DNA of 48,925 bases from the NCBI RefSeq assembly GCF_000955975.1, contig NZ_JYJF01000047.1, positions 1-48,925 on the forward strand. Direction: 5' to 3'. This DNA comes from Saccharothrix sp. ST-888 (lineage in GTDB: Bacteria > Actinomycetota > Actinomycetes > Streptomycetales > Streptomycetaceae). Positions 16,882 through 26,014 of this stretch are shown in pieces; the first letter of the stretch is position 1, and each line of letters starts with the position of its first letter. Made by a program: the position numbers and the translations under genes. Below the pieces are notes generated by a model. The model was not told the origin of the DNA. It saw only the letters and a program-made list of their open reading frames with translations, and searched no databases.

Positions 16882-17652
16882 ATGTGCCAGCGCGTTCGGT
16901 GCAAGCCCGTCAGCATCGACTCCGTGACCGTCGAACGGCGAGGACCACGCAGCTCCGCGCCGGGGGCCCGCCGCTCCCGGCCGCGGCTCGCCGTGGCGCT
17001 CGGTACGGTGCTGGTCTGCTCGGCACTCGTCGGCGCCTCGGCGGGCGGCGACGCCGGGCCGTCGCACGCGGGTGTGCCGGGCGCGATCGGCGTGGCGGTC
17101 GCGGCATGTACGACAGTCGAGGCCGGGGCATCCCGGGTGGCCGTGCTGGTGGAGCTCTCGGTGGCCGTCAGCGTGGTCACCCGGCCGGGCGCCGGTGCAG
17201 CGGCGGGCGCCCGTCCGGCCGACTGCGCCCCACCACGGCCGGAGCCGCCCCCTAAGCCCCCGGTCCCGCCCCCACCCACTCCCGAGCCAACGGCCACACC
17301 CGTACCGACATCCGAGCCGACGGCTGTACCGGCACCTGTGCCCAGACCCGCGCCGAGGCCGTCACCGCCCACGCGGCCGACCGCGCCCGCACCGCCCACT
17401 CGCGTCTCCGTACGCGAGCCTCCCGTACCCGAGAGCGCGCCCGCCCCCGTCGTCCACGCCGCCGTGCCGCCCGCTCCCACGCCCTCGTTCTTCCATCCAC
17501 CGGCGGCGGCCACCTCGGCGCCCGAGTCCCGCCGGGCCCGCCCGCCGATCGTCGCGCTGCTCGTCGTCACCATGCCCGCCGTGGTGGCCGCCATCCGGCT
17601 ACGGCCCCGCGGCGGCCGATCGTCCACCGGCTCCCGCAGGCGCGGGAGCTGA
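16882..17652 (+). CDS. proline-rich membrane-anchored or secreted protein
   Basis: The ~256-residue protein has a basic N-terminus and a hydrophobic segment (LAVALGTVLVCSALVGASAG). A middle region follows, then ~120 residues dominated by Pro, Ala and Thr (PEPTATPVPTSEPTAVP type repeats). A C-terminal hydrophobic helix (PPIVALLVVTMPAVVAAIRL) is followed by Arg. The arrangement suggests a cell-wall-spanning stalk tethered at the C-terminus. It precedes a DUF4239 gene by 89 nt in the same direction. The start is uncertain: the ATG at 16882 lacks a good ribosome-binding site and an in-frame GTG lies downstream. No family was recognised. Confidence 0.55.
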   Translation: MCQRVRCKPVSIDSVTVERRGPRSSAPGARRSRPRLAVALGTVLVCSALVGASAGGDAGPSHAGVPGAIGVAVAACTTVEAGASRVAVLVELSVAVSVVTRPGAGAAAGARPADCAPPRPEPPPKPPVPPPPTPEPTATPVPTSEPTAVPAPVPRPAPRPSPPTRPTAPAPPTRVSVREPPVPESAPAPVVHAAVPPAPTPSFFHPPAAATSAPESRRARPPIVALLVVTMPAVVAAIRLRPRGGRSSTGSRRRGS

Positions 17653-17741
17653 CCTCCGAACAGATCGTCCCGCGGACCCCGCCAACCAGGCGCCCCGTGG
17701 AGCGCAACGAACCCCTCGACTGCAACGGATCGGAGAACGGC

Positions 17742-18512
17742 ATGTCGGAGTGGACGGCACTCGCCATCGCCATGACGGCTGCCTGCGCCGTGGTGGTGGC
17801 GGTCGTGGTGCTGCGAGAACGGCGGATCGGCGACTCCGCCGACACGTCGGAGACCCCGGACGTCATCGAGTACATGACGATGATGATCGGCGTGGTCTAC
17901 GCGATCGTGCTCGGCCTGGCCATCGCCGGTGTCTGGGAGGCCCGCAGCGCTGCCGGGGACACCGTGCAGCACGAGGCGCAGGCACTGCGCGAGGTGAGCC
18001 TGCGCGCCCAGGTCTACCCGGCGGAGCTGCGCGACCGCATCCGGGCGGACGTCGATGCCTACGTCCGCTACGTGGTCGGCACCGAGTGGATGTACATGGA
18101 CACCCACGACGGCGTCTCCCCGCAGGGGACGGTGCTGCTCGACCGGCTGCGCCAGGACGTGACCGGTCACACCCCGCAGAACGAGCTGGAGAACCAGGCC
18201 TATCAGCCCCTGATAGACCAGGTCGCAGCCGTCGACCAGGCCCGCACCGCCCGGGGCCAGGACGCGGGTCCGACCATGCCGGGCGTGGTCTGGTTCGGCC
18301 TGATCGCCGGAGCGGTGGTGACGGTCGGGCTGGTCTTCACCTTCCAGATCCGCAGGTCCTGGCGGGAGTTGCTGCTGGCCGGGGCGTTCAGTGCGCTGAT
18401 CGCGTTCCTGCTCTTCCTGATCTGGGACTTCGACGACCCGTTCAGCCGAGGTATGACCGTCTCCGCCCAGCCGTTCCTCGATCTCTTCCCGGCGGCCGTC
18501 CACCATGGCTGA
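17742..18512 (+). CDS. DUF4239 membrane protein
   Basis: The 256-residue protein has an N-terminal TM segment (TALAIAMTAACAVVVAVVVL) and a second (IGVVYAIVLGLAIAGVWEAR). A soluble helical middle region (HEAQALREVSLRAQVYPAELR) follows, then two C-terminal TM segments ending in FLIWDFDDPFSRG. This is the bestrophin-like DUF4239 layout. GGAG precedes the ATG at 17742 by seven bases. The function of the family is poorly known; an ion-channel-like role has been proposed from fold similarity. Confidence 0.8.
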   Translation: MSEWTALAIAMTAACAVVVAVVVLRERRIGDSADTSETPDVIEYMTMMIGVVYAIVLGLAIAGVWEARSAAGDTVQHEAQALREVSLRAQVYPAELRDRIRADVDAYVRYVVGTEWMYMDTHDGVSPQGTVLLDRLRQDVTGHTPQNELENQAYQPLIDQVAAVDQARTARGQDAGPTMPGVVWFGLIAGAVVTVGLVFTFQIRRSWRELLLAGAFSALIAFLLFLIWDFDDPFSRGMTVSAQPFLDLFPAAVHHG

Positions 18513-18621
18513 CGCACGCCCGGCCCGGGCGGTGCCCCCTGCGGAGCCCCGCGCGTCCGGGAGATTGCCCGGGAGTGCGCCGCGTACGCTCGGGCTCCGC
18601 AGGGGAGCAGAGGAGAAGCCG

Positions 18622-19266
18622 ATGGAGAGTCACGACTGGGACCAGCGCTACAAGTCGGCCGAACTGGTCTGGGGCACCGAACCCAACCGCTGGGTGCTGC
18701 GCGAGTGCCAGGACCAGCCACCCGGTCGGGCGCTCGATCTGGCGGCCGGCGAGGGCCGCAACAGCCTCTGGCTGGCCGCCCTGGGCTGGCGGGTCACCGT
18801 GGTCGACTTCTCCCGGGTCGCGCTGGACCGTGGGCGCAGACTGTCCGAACAGCTACCGGCCGGGGTCGCACGGCACCTGCGCTGGGTCGAGGCGGACGTC
18901 CGCACCCATGTGCCCGAGCCCGGCGCCTACGATCTCGTCCTCATCGCCTATCTGCACCTCCCCGCCGAGCAGCGCCGTACCGTACTGCGGAGAGCCGCGG
19001 ACTCCCTCGCGCCCGGCGGCACCCTGCTGGTCGTCGGCCACGACACCACCAACCTGACCGAGGGCTCCGGCGGCCCCAGCGACCCGGCCGTGCTCTTCAC
19101 CCCGGACGACATCCGCGCAGATCTGGCGGACTGTCGGCTGCACCTCGTCCGGGCCGAACGCGTGCGCCGACCGGCCGGTGCGGCCCATGGCGGGAGCGGC
19201 GAGGCGGTCGACGCCCTGGTACGCCTCGAACGCCGTGCGCCTCCGGTCCCGACGCCTGAGCGCTGA
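18622..19266 (+). CDS. class I SAM-dependent methyltransferase
   Basis: This 214-residue methyltransferase has the N-terminal WDQRYKSAELVWGTEPNRWV segment of small TehB-like or thiol-methyltransferase-like proteins. The SAM motif is ALDLAAGEGRNSLWLA, followed by VVDFSRVALDRG, then YDLVLIAYLHLP and SLAPGGTLLVVGHD. AGGAG lies eight bases before the ATG. The substrate is unknown; relatives act on small toxic anions or thiols. It is followed by a short GAGCGCT repeat and then a GH13 gene. Confidence 0.82.
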   Translation: MESHDWDQRYKSAELVWGTEPNRWVLRECQDQPPGRALDLAAGEGRNSLWLAALGWRVTVVDFSRVALDRGRRLSEQLPAGVARHLRWVEADVRTHVPEPGAYDLVLIAYLHLPAEQRRTVLRRAADSLAPGGTLLVVGHDTTNLTEGSGGPSDPAVLFTPDDIRADLADCRLHLVRAERVRRPAGAAHGGSGEAVDALVRLERRAPPVPTPER

Positions 19267-19283
19267 GCGCTGAGCGCTGAGCG
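19257..19283. repeat. GAGCGCT heptamer array over a stop codon
   Basis: About four GAGCGCT-type units run across the 3' end and stop codon of the methyltransferase gene. This is a short slippage-type array with no obvious terminator function. Confidence 0.7.
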
Positions 19284-19395
19284 TGGGCGAGATGGGCCGG
19301 CGGTCGGTGGTCATCCGTCGAACGGGCAGCGGCCCGGCCCGTCGTGGGGAGAGACTGGGGTCGGACTGTCCCCGCGGAACGGAGTGCCGCACGCG

Positions 19396-21117
19396 ATGAC
19401 GAACCCGACAGCGAACCCGGCGAACCCGACGAGCCCGCCCGACCCGACACCGAGCCCGACAACCACCCCGGCCTGGCTGGCCGACGCGGTTCTGTACCAG
19501 ATCTACCCGCAGACCTTCGCCGACTCCAACGGCGACGGCATCGGCGATTTCGCCGGGATCACCGAGCACCTCGACCACCTGGCCTGGCTGGGTGTGGACG
19601 CGATCTGGCTCAACCCGTGCTTCGAGTCACCGTTCCGGGACGCCGGGTACGACGTCTCCGACTACTTCTCCGTCGCGCCGCGCTACGGCACCCGGGAAGA
19701 CCTCTCGGCACTGGTCGAGGCCGCCGGCCGACGCGGGATCAGGGTCATGCTCGACCTCGTGCCGGGGCACACCTCCGACCGGCACCCGTGGTTCCTCGCG
19801 GCTGCCGACGACCCCACCGACCAGCGCTACATCTGGGCCGACCGCCAGGCCACCAGGTTCGTGCCCTCCCCGGGCAAGCGGCCGGGCTACTACCTGCCGA
19901 ACTTCTTCGACTTCCAGCCCGCGCTGAACTTCGGCTACGCCCGGAGCCTCGACGACGAACCGTGGCGACAGCCCGTCGACGCCGACGGGCCGCGGCAGAA
20001 CCGGGCCGCGCTGCGGGAGATCATGGACCACTGGCTGCGGACCGGTATCGCCGGGTTCCGGGTGGACATGGCGTACTCCCTGGTCAAGGGAGATCCGGAT
20101 CGTGCCGAGACCGCGAAGCTCTGGCGCGAGCAGCGGGCCTGGCTGGACCGTACCCACCCGGGGGCGGTGCTGCTCTCGGAGTGGGGCAGGCCCGAACTCG
20201 CCCTTCCCGCAGGCTTCCACGCCGACTTCTTCCTGCACTTCGCGGGCCGCGCCATCCCGTCGCTCTGGCACAACGGCGAGGGGATGACCTCGCCCTCCTG
20301 GGAGGACGGCCCCTGTTACTTCGACCCGCAGGGCCGGGGCTCGATGAACGAGTTCGTCACGGCCTGGCGCGCCACCCGCGCAGCCGGGCAACCAACTGCG
20401 CAACCAACTGCGCAACCAACTGCGCAACCAACTGCGCACCCGACCGCCGACGGGCCCGGAGGCGGGTACGTCATCCTGCCCACCGCCAACCACGACTACA
20501 ACCGCCTCGCCACCGGCTCCCGTACGTCCGAACAGCTCGGCGCGGCCTTCGCCTTCCTGTTCACCTGGCCGACCCTGCCCGCGATCTACTACGGGGACGA
20601 GATCGGCATGCGGTTCGTCCCCGGGCTGCCGGACAAGGAGGGCAGCCGACTGGAGCCCACCAACAACCGCGCCGGGGCCCGCACTCCGATGCAGTGGGAC
20701 GGCAGCCCCAACGCGGGGTTCTCCACGGCCCCGGCCGACCGGCTCTACCAGCCGCTCGACCCGGACCCCGGCAGGCCGACCGTGGCAGGCCAACTCGCCG
20801 ACCCGGATTCGCTGTTGCATCTCGTCCGGCGGCTGATCGCGCTGCGCAGGTCCACCCCTGCGCTCGGCAGCCGTGGTGAGGTGGAGGTGCTGCACACCGG
20901 GTACCCGTTCGTCCACCTTCGCGGCGGCAGCCACCTGGTGGTCGTCAACCCCCGCCGGGAACCTGCCCTCTTTGCGTACCCCGGTCTCGCGGGCGCCCGC
21001 GCCCTGGAGGCCCAGGGCGTCACCGTGACGGCCGAGGGCATCAGCGCAGACTCCTTCGCCTACGGGATCTTCGAACTCCCCGGCCGGGTCGAGGAGACCG
21101 GCGACTCGGGCTCCTGA
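19396..21117 (+). CDS. GH13 α-amylase-family glycosidase
   Basis: This 573-residue GH13 enzyme has the conserved regions of the clan. It starts AVLYQIYPQTFADSNGDGIGD and continues with DAIWLNPCFESP and VMLDLVPGHTS. GFRVDMAYS holds the nucleophile Asp224, VLLSEWG the acid/base Glu262, and PTANHDYNR the third carboxylate Asp367. The pattern resembles trehalose-synthase/oligo-1,6-glucosidase-like members, but specificity is uncertain. There is no signal peptide; the N-terminus is a Pro/Thr/Asn-rich leader, so it is probably cytosolic. Residues ~332-347 are four QPTA units from a 12-bp tandem array in a surface loop before Asp367. The ATG at 19396 was chosen; a GTG at 19384 is possible. Confidence 0.88.
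   Translation: MTNPTANPANPTSPPDPTPSPTTTPAWLADAVLYQIYPQTFADSNGDGIGDFAGITEHLDHLAWLGVDAIWLNPCFESPFRDAGYDVSDYFSVAPRYGTREDLSALVEAAGRRGIRVMLDLVPGHTSDRHPWFLAAADDPTDQRYIWADRQATRFVPSPGKRPGYYLPNFFDFQPALNFGYARSLDDEPWRQPVDADGPRQNRAALREIMDHWLRTGIAGFRVDMAYSLVKGDPDRAETAKLWREQRAWLDRTHPGAVLLSEWGRPELALPAGFHADFFLHFAGRAIPSLWHNGEGMTSPSWEDGPCYFDPQGRGSMNEFVTAWRATRAAGQPTAQPTAQPTAQPTAHPTADGPGGGYVILPTANHDYNRLATGSRTSEQLGAAFAFLFTWPTLPAIYYGDEIGMRFVPGLPDKEGSRLEPTNNRAGARTPMQWDGSPNAGFSTAPADRLYQPLDPDPGRPTVAGQLADPDSLLHLVRRLIALRRSTPALGSRGEVEVLHTGYPFVHLRGGSHLVVVNPRREPALFAYPGLAGARALEAQGVTVTAEGISADSFAYGIFELPGRVEETGDSGS
20389..20436 (+). repeat. 12-bp tandem repeat in the GH13 gene, four copies
   Basis: Four perfect CAACCAACTGCG units encode QPTA four times. 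The unit is in frame and AT-richer than its surroundings. Confidence 0.92.
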
Positions 21118-21257
21118 GTCGGGCTCCTGACCAGCGGAGGGGCAGCCTCAGTGCCTGCCGCCGCCTCAGCGAACAGCGCCGGAGGCCGGGTCGACGACCT
21201 TCTCGACGAGGAGTTCGAGAGTCATCAAGTCCTCGTCCTGGCTTCGGCGTTCGCCGC

Positions 21258-21629
21258 TCAACCGGTCAGGTAGTCGTACGGGGCGGCGGTGAAGAGCGGG
21301 CCGTCCTGGTCGGATGCGCTCCATGGCTGGTAGGCACCGTCGGGCGGGACGGAGAGCGTGCTGCCGGAGGTGAAGGCCAGGTCCAGACCGCCTGCCGGAG
21401 TGGTCTCGGCCCGCGTCACGCGGGAGCCGACCAACCCCAGCAGATCGCGTGACGGGGTCAGGCCCAGCGCCGGATAGAAGTGCTCGACAGCGGACTGGCC
21501 GATCAGGCGGAAGTCGCCGGAGACCGTCACCACCACTCCGTCGGAGAGCTCCAGTACCAGCCCGCTGCCGCCCTTCAGGGCCTCGACGCGGCGGCCGCCG
21601 AGGACGGCAGCGATCGATGGGGACACCAT
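21258..21629 (-). CDS. small DUF6188-like protein
   Basis: The 123-residue protein is rich in predicted β-strands (GLVLELSDGVVVTVSGDFRL, GGLDLAFTSGSTLSVPPDG) and ends WSASDQDGPLFTAAPYDYLTG. This resembles small actinobacterial proteins of the DUF6188 type. GGGAGGAAC just ahead of the ATG at 21629 fixes the start. No enzymatic motif was seen. It lies alone, convergent with the GH13 gene. Confidence 0.6.
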   Translation of the reverse strand: MVSPSIAAVLGGRRVEALKGGSGLVLELSDGVVVTVSGDFRLIGQSAVEHFYPALGLTPSRDLLGLVGSRVTRAETTPAGGLDLAFTSGSTLSVPPDGAYQPWSASDQDGPLFTAAPYDYLTG

Positions 21630-21958
21630 GGTTCCTCCCGAAAATCGCACGGTCGGCTGATCCATTCTTGCGCGCTGATCCGCCCACGTCATGCAGACCG
21701 GGGAAATCGCGCCCGCCGCCGCCCTCAGCCTCGCCCCCGACCCGCTGCGCGGGCCACCGGGCCGCCCTGGATACCGCCCCTGCCCCGCGCCCGAACCCTT
21801 GCCGCGTGAACCACTACCCGCGTGCCCGTGCGGCCTGGGCCCTGTTCCTGGCCCTGGTGGGCCGCCGGCCCCGACGCCAGGCCGTTCTGCCGTCCCGCGC
21901 CCCTTCAGCAGTCCCCGGGCCGGGGCCGGTCGGGCCGAACCCCAGCCGCCCGGACCGC
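21630..21958. other. intergenic region without a visible gene
   Basis: This 329-nt GC-rich stretch lies between two minus-strand genes. It should contain the promoter of the DUF6188-like gene and the 3' end signals of the double-Nudix gene. No supported ORF or clear hairpin was found. Confidence 0.5.
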
Positions 21959-23113
21959 TCACGCGGTGGGCGACGTCCCGGCCACCCGTCCGCGCAGCAG
22001 CTCCACCGGCCCGCCTCCGCCGCCGTTCCGCGCCGCCTCCCGGGTGGCCAGGCAGGCATCCAGTCGGCATCGGGCTTGTTCGGAGAGCACCTCCCGTGCC
22101 TCCTCCGAGGTGAACATCCGCCACTCCACGAGTTCCTCCGGCTGCAGTCGGATGCGCCCGAGCAACTCCGCTGTCACCTCGCCGCCGTCGAAGACGTACA
22201 CCATGGTCGCGGATCCGTCCGTGTTCGGTGACCAGTCCAGTCCCAGCAGCCGACCGGGCTCCCGCTCCCAGCCGAGCTCCTCGCGGGTCTCGCGCCGGGC
22301 GGCCGCCCGGGGCATCTCGCGGTCGGCCTCCACGCCGCCGCCCGGCAGCGTCCAGTACGGGTGGTCCTCCCGGGGGCGCAGGCGCACCAGCAGCACCCGG
22401 CCGGCCGCATCCGTGAACAGCATCCGCGCCTTCGCCCGAATCCTCGGCAGCCCGGCGATGTACGCCTCCGGCTCCAGCGGAGGCGGTTGCACCGCCGTCC
22501 GGCCGGCCGCCAGAGCCAGACCGGCCGCCCCGGTGTACGGCGGCGGCGGAACCGGCGGCACATGGGCGACGGTGTGACCGACCGGATGGCTGTCCTCCAG
22601 CTCCAGGGGCCCGGCGCTGCGCGGCGCGGTGAGACAGGCCGTCACCCGCCGCGAGAGCCGGGGCGGCAGCGCCGACGTGATCTGACGCTGCGTCAGCCAG
22701 GTCCAGCCGTCCACCTCCGTCGCCTGCGGCCGGAGCGCGGAGAGCTGTTCGCTCCGCAGCGGCGCGCCCCAGTACAGGTACGCCGCGATCGGTGGGCGGC
22801 GGCTGTCCAGCGACCAGTCGATGCAGGCCAGCGGCCCGAGTTCGGGTGACACTCCGAGTTCCTCGGCGATCTCCCGGAAGGCCGTCCGCCTGGGCGACTC
22901 GTCGGAGGGCTCCCAGCCGCCGCCGGGAATCGCGATCGGGTGCTTGTGGTCGTACGGCAGCCGCACCACCAGAATCCGGCCCAGCTCGTCCGGAAGGAGC
23001 ACCCCGGCCGCAGCCAGCAACCCCTGCCCGCCGCCACCCCCGCCCACTGCCCCGTCCCCGCTCACTGCTCCGTTCCCCTTCACTGATCCGTCCGCGTTCT
23101 CGGCCTCGGTCAC
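21959..23113 (-). CDS. double-Nudix-domain hydrolase
   Basis: This 384-residue protein contains two complete Nudix domains in tandem. The first has the box GGGWEPSDESPRRTAFREIAEELGV (REIAEE core); the second, after a Pro-rich linker, has GGGVEADREMPRAAARRETREELGW (RETREE core). Both keep the Arg-Glu-x-x-Glu-Glu catalytic core. The GTG at 23113 follows a GAGGGG ribosome-binding site. An N-terminal Gly-rich run precedes the first domain. Substrates of Nudix enzymes vary widely and cannot be named here. It is divergent from the S1 protease across a 507-nt gap. Confidence 0.85.
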   Translation of the reverse strand: MTEAENADGSVKGNGAVSGDGAVGGGGGGQGLLAAAGVLLPDELGRILVVRLPYDHKHPIAIPGGGWEPSDESPRRTAFREIAEELGVSPELGPLACIDWSLDSRRPPIAAYLYWGAPLRSEQLSALRPQATEVDGWTWLTQRQITSALPPRLSRRVTACLTAPRSAGPLELEDSHPVGHTVAHVPPVPPPPYTGAAGLALAAGRTAVQPPPLEPEAYIAGLPRIRAKARMLFTDAAGRVLLVRLRPREDHPYWTLPGGGVEADREMPRAAARRETREELGWEREPGRLLGLDWSPNTDGSATMVYVFDGGEVTAELLGRIRLQPEELVEWRMFTSEEAREVLSEQARCRLDACLATREAARNGGGGGPVELLRGRVAGTSPTA

Positions 23114-23620
23114 GTCGAACCCCCCTCGCCCGGCCAGTACTTGAACCCAGCATCCAGGACATGGCACGCCACCTCGACGGTTCCCGGGGCGTCCGGCCGA
23201 CCGGGAGAGCGAGCGGAACCCGGCTGACGCCTCCCTGGTCCTCCGGGGGCTCGACAGCGAGCGTGCGCAGGTTCGCTCGTGCCTCCCGAGTGCTCCCGGA
23301 GAGCCGGACGACAGCCCAAGGCAGCACCCCGCAGGCGCCACCACACAGGGCTGCTCACGGACGGCCCACCGGCAGTCCCAGCACCGGCGCGTACGCGGTC
23401 CGGGACCGGACGGGACGGCGGTTCGAGCCCTGCCGCCCGGTGGTGACTTCCCGTCGGTCAGTCGCCGCCTCAGGTCGCCAACCTCGGCTCCCGCCCCGAT
23501 ATTTGGCAGCAGGACCCGCCCGACGCCCGTCACGGCCGCCCGGAAGCCGGGTCCTCGGTCGGCCCGGGTACGCCATCCGGGTGCGCCCGCCACCCCTTCC
23601 CAGGCATCCAGGGAGCCCTG
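23114..23620. other. divergent intergenic region without a visible gene
   Basis: This 507-nt gap between the double-Nudix gene (minus) and the S1 protease gene (plus) must hold both promoters. No ORF with convincing codon use or a ribosome-binding site was seen, and no strong palindrome. Confidence 0.5.
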
Positions 23621-24694
23621 ATGAGCAACCGCCGTACCAGCCGACGCGCCACCCTCCTCGCCGTGGCCGCCACGCTGCTCGCCGGTACAGCACTCGCACT
23701 GCCCACACCCGCAGTCGCCCTTCCCATCCCGAACCCCACCGGCGAGGCCGCCGTGGCGGTTGCCAACGACCTCCAGCAGCAGCTGGGCGAGGACCGCACC
23801 GCCGGTTCGTACCTGGACTCCTCCGGCCGACCCGTCGTCACCATCACCCACGCGGCCGACGCCCAGCGGGTGCAGTCGGCCGGCGCCGTTCCCCGGCTGG
23901 TCACCCGCAGCGCCGCCCAGCTGGCCGCCGCCACCGCCGAGCTCGACCGCCGTGCCGCCGTCCCGGGTACCGCCTGGGCCGTCGACCCGCTCACCGACCA
24001 GGTGGTGGTGTCCGCGGACTCCACCGTCCGGGGAGCCGCCCTCGACAGGCTCACCCGGACAGCCGACGGCCTCGGCTCCGCCGTCCGGCTGGAACAGGTG
24101 CCCGGGGTCTTCAGCACCAGAGTGGGCGGCGGTGACGCGATCTACGGGGGCGGATACCGCTGCTCGCTCGGCTTCAACGTCCGCAGCACCAACAGCGGCA
24201 CCTACTACTTCCTGACCGCCGGTCACTGCGGGAACATCGCCTCGGCCTGGTACGCCTCCGAGAGCATGACCGACCCGACCGGCAGCACCACCAGTTCCAC
24301 CTTCCCCGACCACGACTACGCCCTCGTCCAGTACACCGACGGCAGCGTCCCGGCCTCCGCCGTGGACCTCTACGACGGCACCACCCGCGCGATCAACACG
24401 GCCGCGAACCCGTCGGTCGGACAGACCGTCAGCCGCAGCGGCAGTACCTCGCACGTGCACAGCGGCATCGTCACGGGGCTCAACACCACCGTGCACTACG
24501 CGCAGGGCACGGTCCGCGGGCTGATCAAGACGACCGTCTGTGCCGAGGAGGGCGACAGCGGCGGGTCGCTCTTCGCCGGCCACACCGCGCTCGGCCTCAC
24601 CTCGGGCGGCAACGGCAACTGCACCCTCGGCGGCACCACCTTCTTCCAGCCCGTCACCGCCGCGCTCGCGGCGTACGGCGTCGGCCTCGTCTGA
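23621..24694 (+). CDS. secreted S1-family serine protease (streptogrisin-like)
   Basis: The 357-residue preproprotein has a basic start (MSNRRTSRRATLL) and a hydrophobic signal peptide ending near AVALP. A propeptide of about 130 residues resembles the α-lytic-protease pro-domain. The mature chymotrypsin-fold domain begins near residue 175 (GGDAIYGGGYRCSLGFNV). The triad is His202 in FLTAGHCGN, Asp232 in DHDYALVQY and Ser313 in EEGDSGGSLF. The ATG has GGGAG upstream. It acts outside the cell, probably as a broad-specificity protease. It is followed by a hairpin that likely ends its transcript. Confidence 0.93.
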   Translation: MSNRRTSRRATLLAVAATLLAGTALALPTPAVALPIPNPTGEAAVAVANDLQQQLGEDRTAGSYLDSSGRPVVTITHAADAQRVQSAGAVPRLVTRSAAQLAAATAELDRRAAVPGTAWAVDPLTDQVVVSADSTVRGAALDRLTRTADGLGSAVRLEQVPGVFSTRVGGGDAIYGGGYRCSLGFNVRSTNSGTYYFLTAGHCGNIASAWYASESMTDPTGSTTSSTFPDHDYALVQYTDGSVPASAVDLYDGTTRAINTAANPSVGQTVSRSGSTSHVHSGIVTGLNTTVHYAQGTVRGLIKTTVCAEEGDSGGSLFAGHTALGLTSGGNGNCTLGGTTFFQPVTAALAAYGVGLV

Positions 24695-24818
24695 GGCAGC
24701 CGGCGCCCGCAGCTGCCCCCGCCCCCGCAGCCAGGCCCGCAGCGGCCCCGGCGCACGGCCGGGGGAGCAGAAGTGGCAGGCCCGGGAGGCCGCCCATAGC
24801 GTCGATTAGGTGGCCCAG

Positions 24819-24849
24819 GGCCGGTCGGGAGCCACAGCTCCGACCGGCC
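24819..24849. terminator. hairpin downstream of the protease gene
   Basis: GGCCGGTCGG (24819-24828) pairs perfectly with CCGACCGGCC (24840-24849) around an 11-nt loop that itself contains AGC/GCT. It lies between the protease stop and the next start, 51 nt before the latter. It is probably a terminator, though an attenuator in the β-helix leader is possible. Confidence 0.6.
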
Positions 24850-24900
24850 GTCGGCCCAGCAGACCCACGCAGTCGAGTCCCTGAAAGCAGGTCATCATCC

Positions 24901-25989
24901 ATGCCCACGTGCCGGACCCCGCAATTGGCGGGCATCGCAGCCATCCTCGCCGTCGGTCTGGTCACGGGGCTACCCGGACCGGCCGACGCTTCCTCGTCCC
25001 CGGCCACCCGTGTCGTCCGCCCGGGTGAGTCGATCCAGAAGGCGGTGGACGCCGCGCGGCCGGGTGACACCGTCCAGATCCTCGCGGGCACCTACCGGGA
25101 GAGTGTCCTGGTCACCACCTCGAAGCTGACTCTCCGGGGAGCCGGCGAGTCCACGGTGATCAGCCCGCCCAAGACCCCCGCCACCGGCGCCACCACCGGC
25201 AACGCGTGCGCCCGCGCGGGCCACGGCCTCTGTGTCACGGGTACGGCCGAGCACCCGGTCACCGAGGTGCGGATCGAGGCACTCACCGTCGCCGGATCCA
25301 CCAAGAACGGCATCAACGCCTTCGGGACCGACCGGATGACCGTCCGCGCCGTCCTGGCCAAGGACAACGGCCAGCAGGGCATCAGCCAGGAGCAGTCCAC
25401 CCGGGCGGAGCTGCGCGGCAACGAGGCCCGTGGCAACGGCCAGGCCGGAATCTTCGTGGCGAACGTGGCGGAGGGCAAGGTCCCGCCCGTCGAGACCCGG
25501 GGCACCGTGATCGGCGAGAACCGCCTCTCGGACAACCGGTTCGGTGTCGTGGTGCGCCGGGTGCGGGGGCTCAGCGTCCAGTCCAACGTCATCTCCGGCA
25601 ACTGCGGCGGCGTGTTCGTGGTCGGCGACGAAGGCGTGCCGAGGGTGGGGGCGCTGACGGTACGTGAGAACGTGGTCCGCGCCAACAACAAGTTCTGCCC
25701 GGCCACCCCCCGCCTGGACGTCGTCCAGGGCATCGGCATCCTCCTGACCGGAGCCGAGGACACCGTGGTGACCGGCAACCGGGTCGAGAAGAACGTCGGC
25801 AAGTCGTCCATGTCCGGCGGTGTCGTCCTCTTCCACAGCTACGTCGGTGCGCCCAACTCCAAGATCACCGTCACCGACAACTCGCTGTGCGGCAACGGCC
25901 CGGCCGATCTCGCCGATCGTGACACCGGTACCGGTAACTCCTTCGCGCGCAACGAGTGCCGGGTCTCCGAGTCCGCTGACAAGTGCTGA
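24901..25989 (+). CDS. secreted right-handed parallel β-helix protein
   Basis: The 362-residue exported protein has a signal peptide (GIAAILAVGLVTGLPGPADA) followed by VRPGESIQKAVDAARPGDTVQILAGTYRES. That is the classic opening of NosD/pectate-lyase-like β-helix proteins. Repeated Asn-rich coils follow, such as NGINAFG, NGQQGIS, NGQAGIFV, SDNRFGVVV and SGNCGGVFV. Several Cys residues suggest extracellular disulfides. No catalytic motif was identified. It lies 25 nt before the O-methyltransferase gene in the same direction, so the two are probably co-transcribed beside the pigment cluster. Its role there is unknown. Confidence 0.8.
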   Translation: MPTCRTPQLAGIAAILAVGLVTGLPGPADASSSPATRVVRPGESIQKAVDAARPGDTVQILAGTYRESVLVTTSKLTLRGAGESTVISPPKTPATGATTGNACARAGHGLCVTGTAEHPVTEVRIEALTVAGSTKNGINAFGTDRMTVRAVLAKDNGQQGISQEQSTRAELRGNEARGNGQAGIFVANVAEGKVPPVETRGTVIGENRLSDNRFGVVVRRVRGLSVQSNVISGNCGGVFVVGDEGVPRVGALTVRENVVRANNKFCPATPRLDVVQGIGILLTGAEDTVVTGNRVEKNVGKSSMSGGVVLFHSYVGAPNSKITVTDNSLCGNGPADLADRDTGTGNSFARNECRVSESADKC

Positions 25990-26014
25990 CCGTTCCACAC
26001 AGAAAGGCGGCCGC

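Noticed and set aside
16869..18506. 545-codon minus-strand frame opposite the proline-rich and DUF4239 genes
   Set aside because: His/Asp/Gly-rich shadow translation; the plus strand encodes recognisable membrane proteins with ribosome-binding sites.
21959..24583. 874-codon minus-strand open frame read as one giant protein
   Set aside because: Only the part from 23113 down encodes the Nudix domains; the rest is antisense to the protease and intergenic DNA without motifs.
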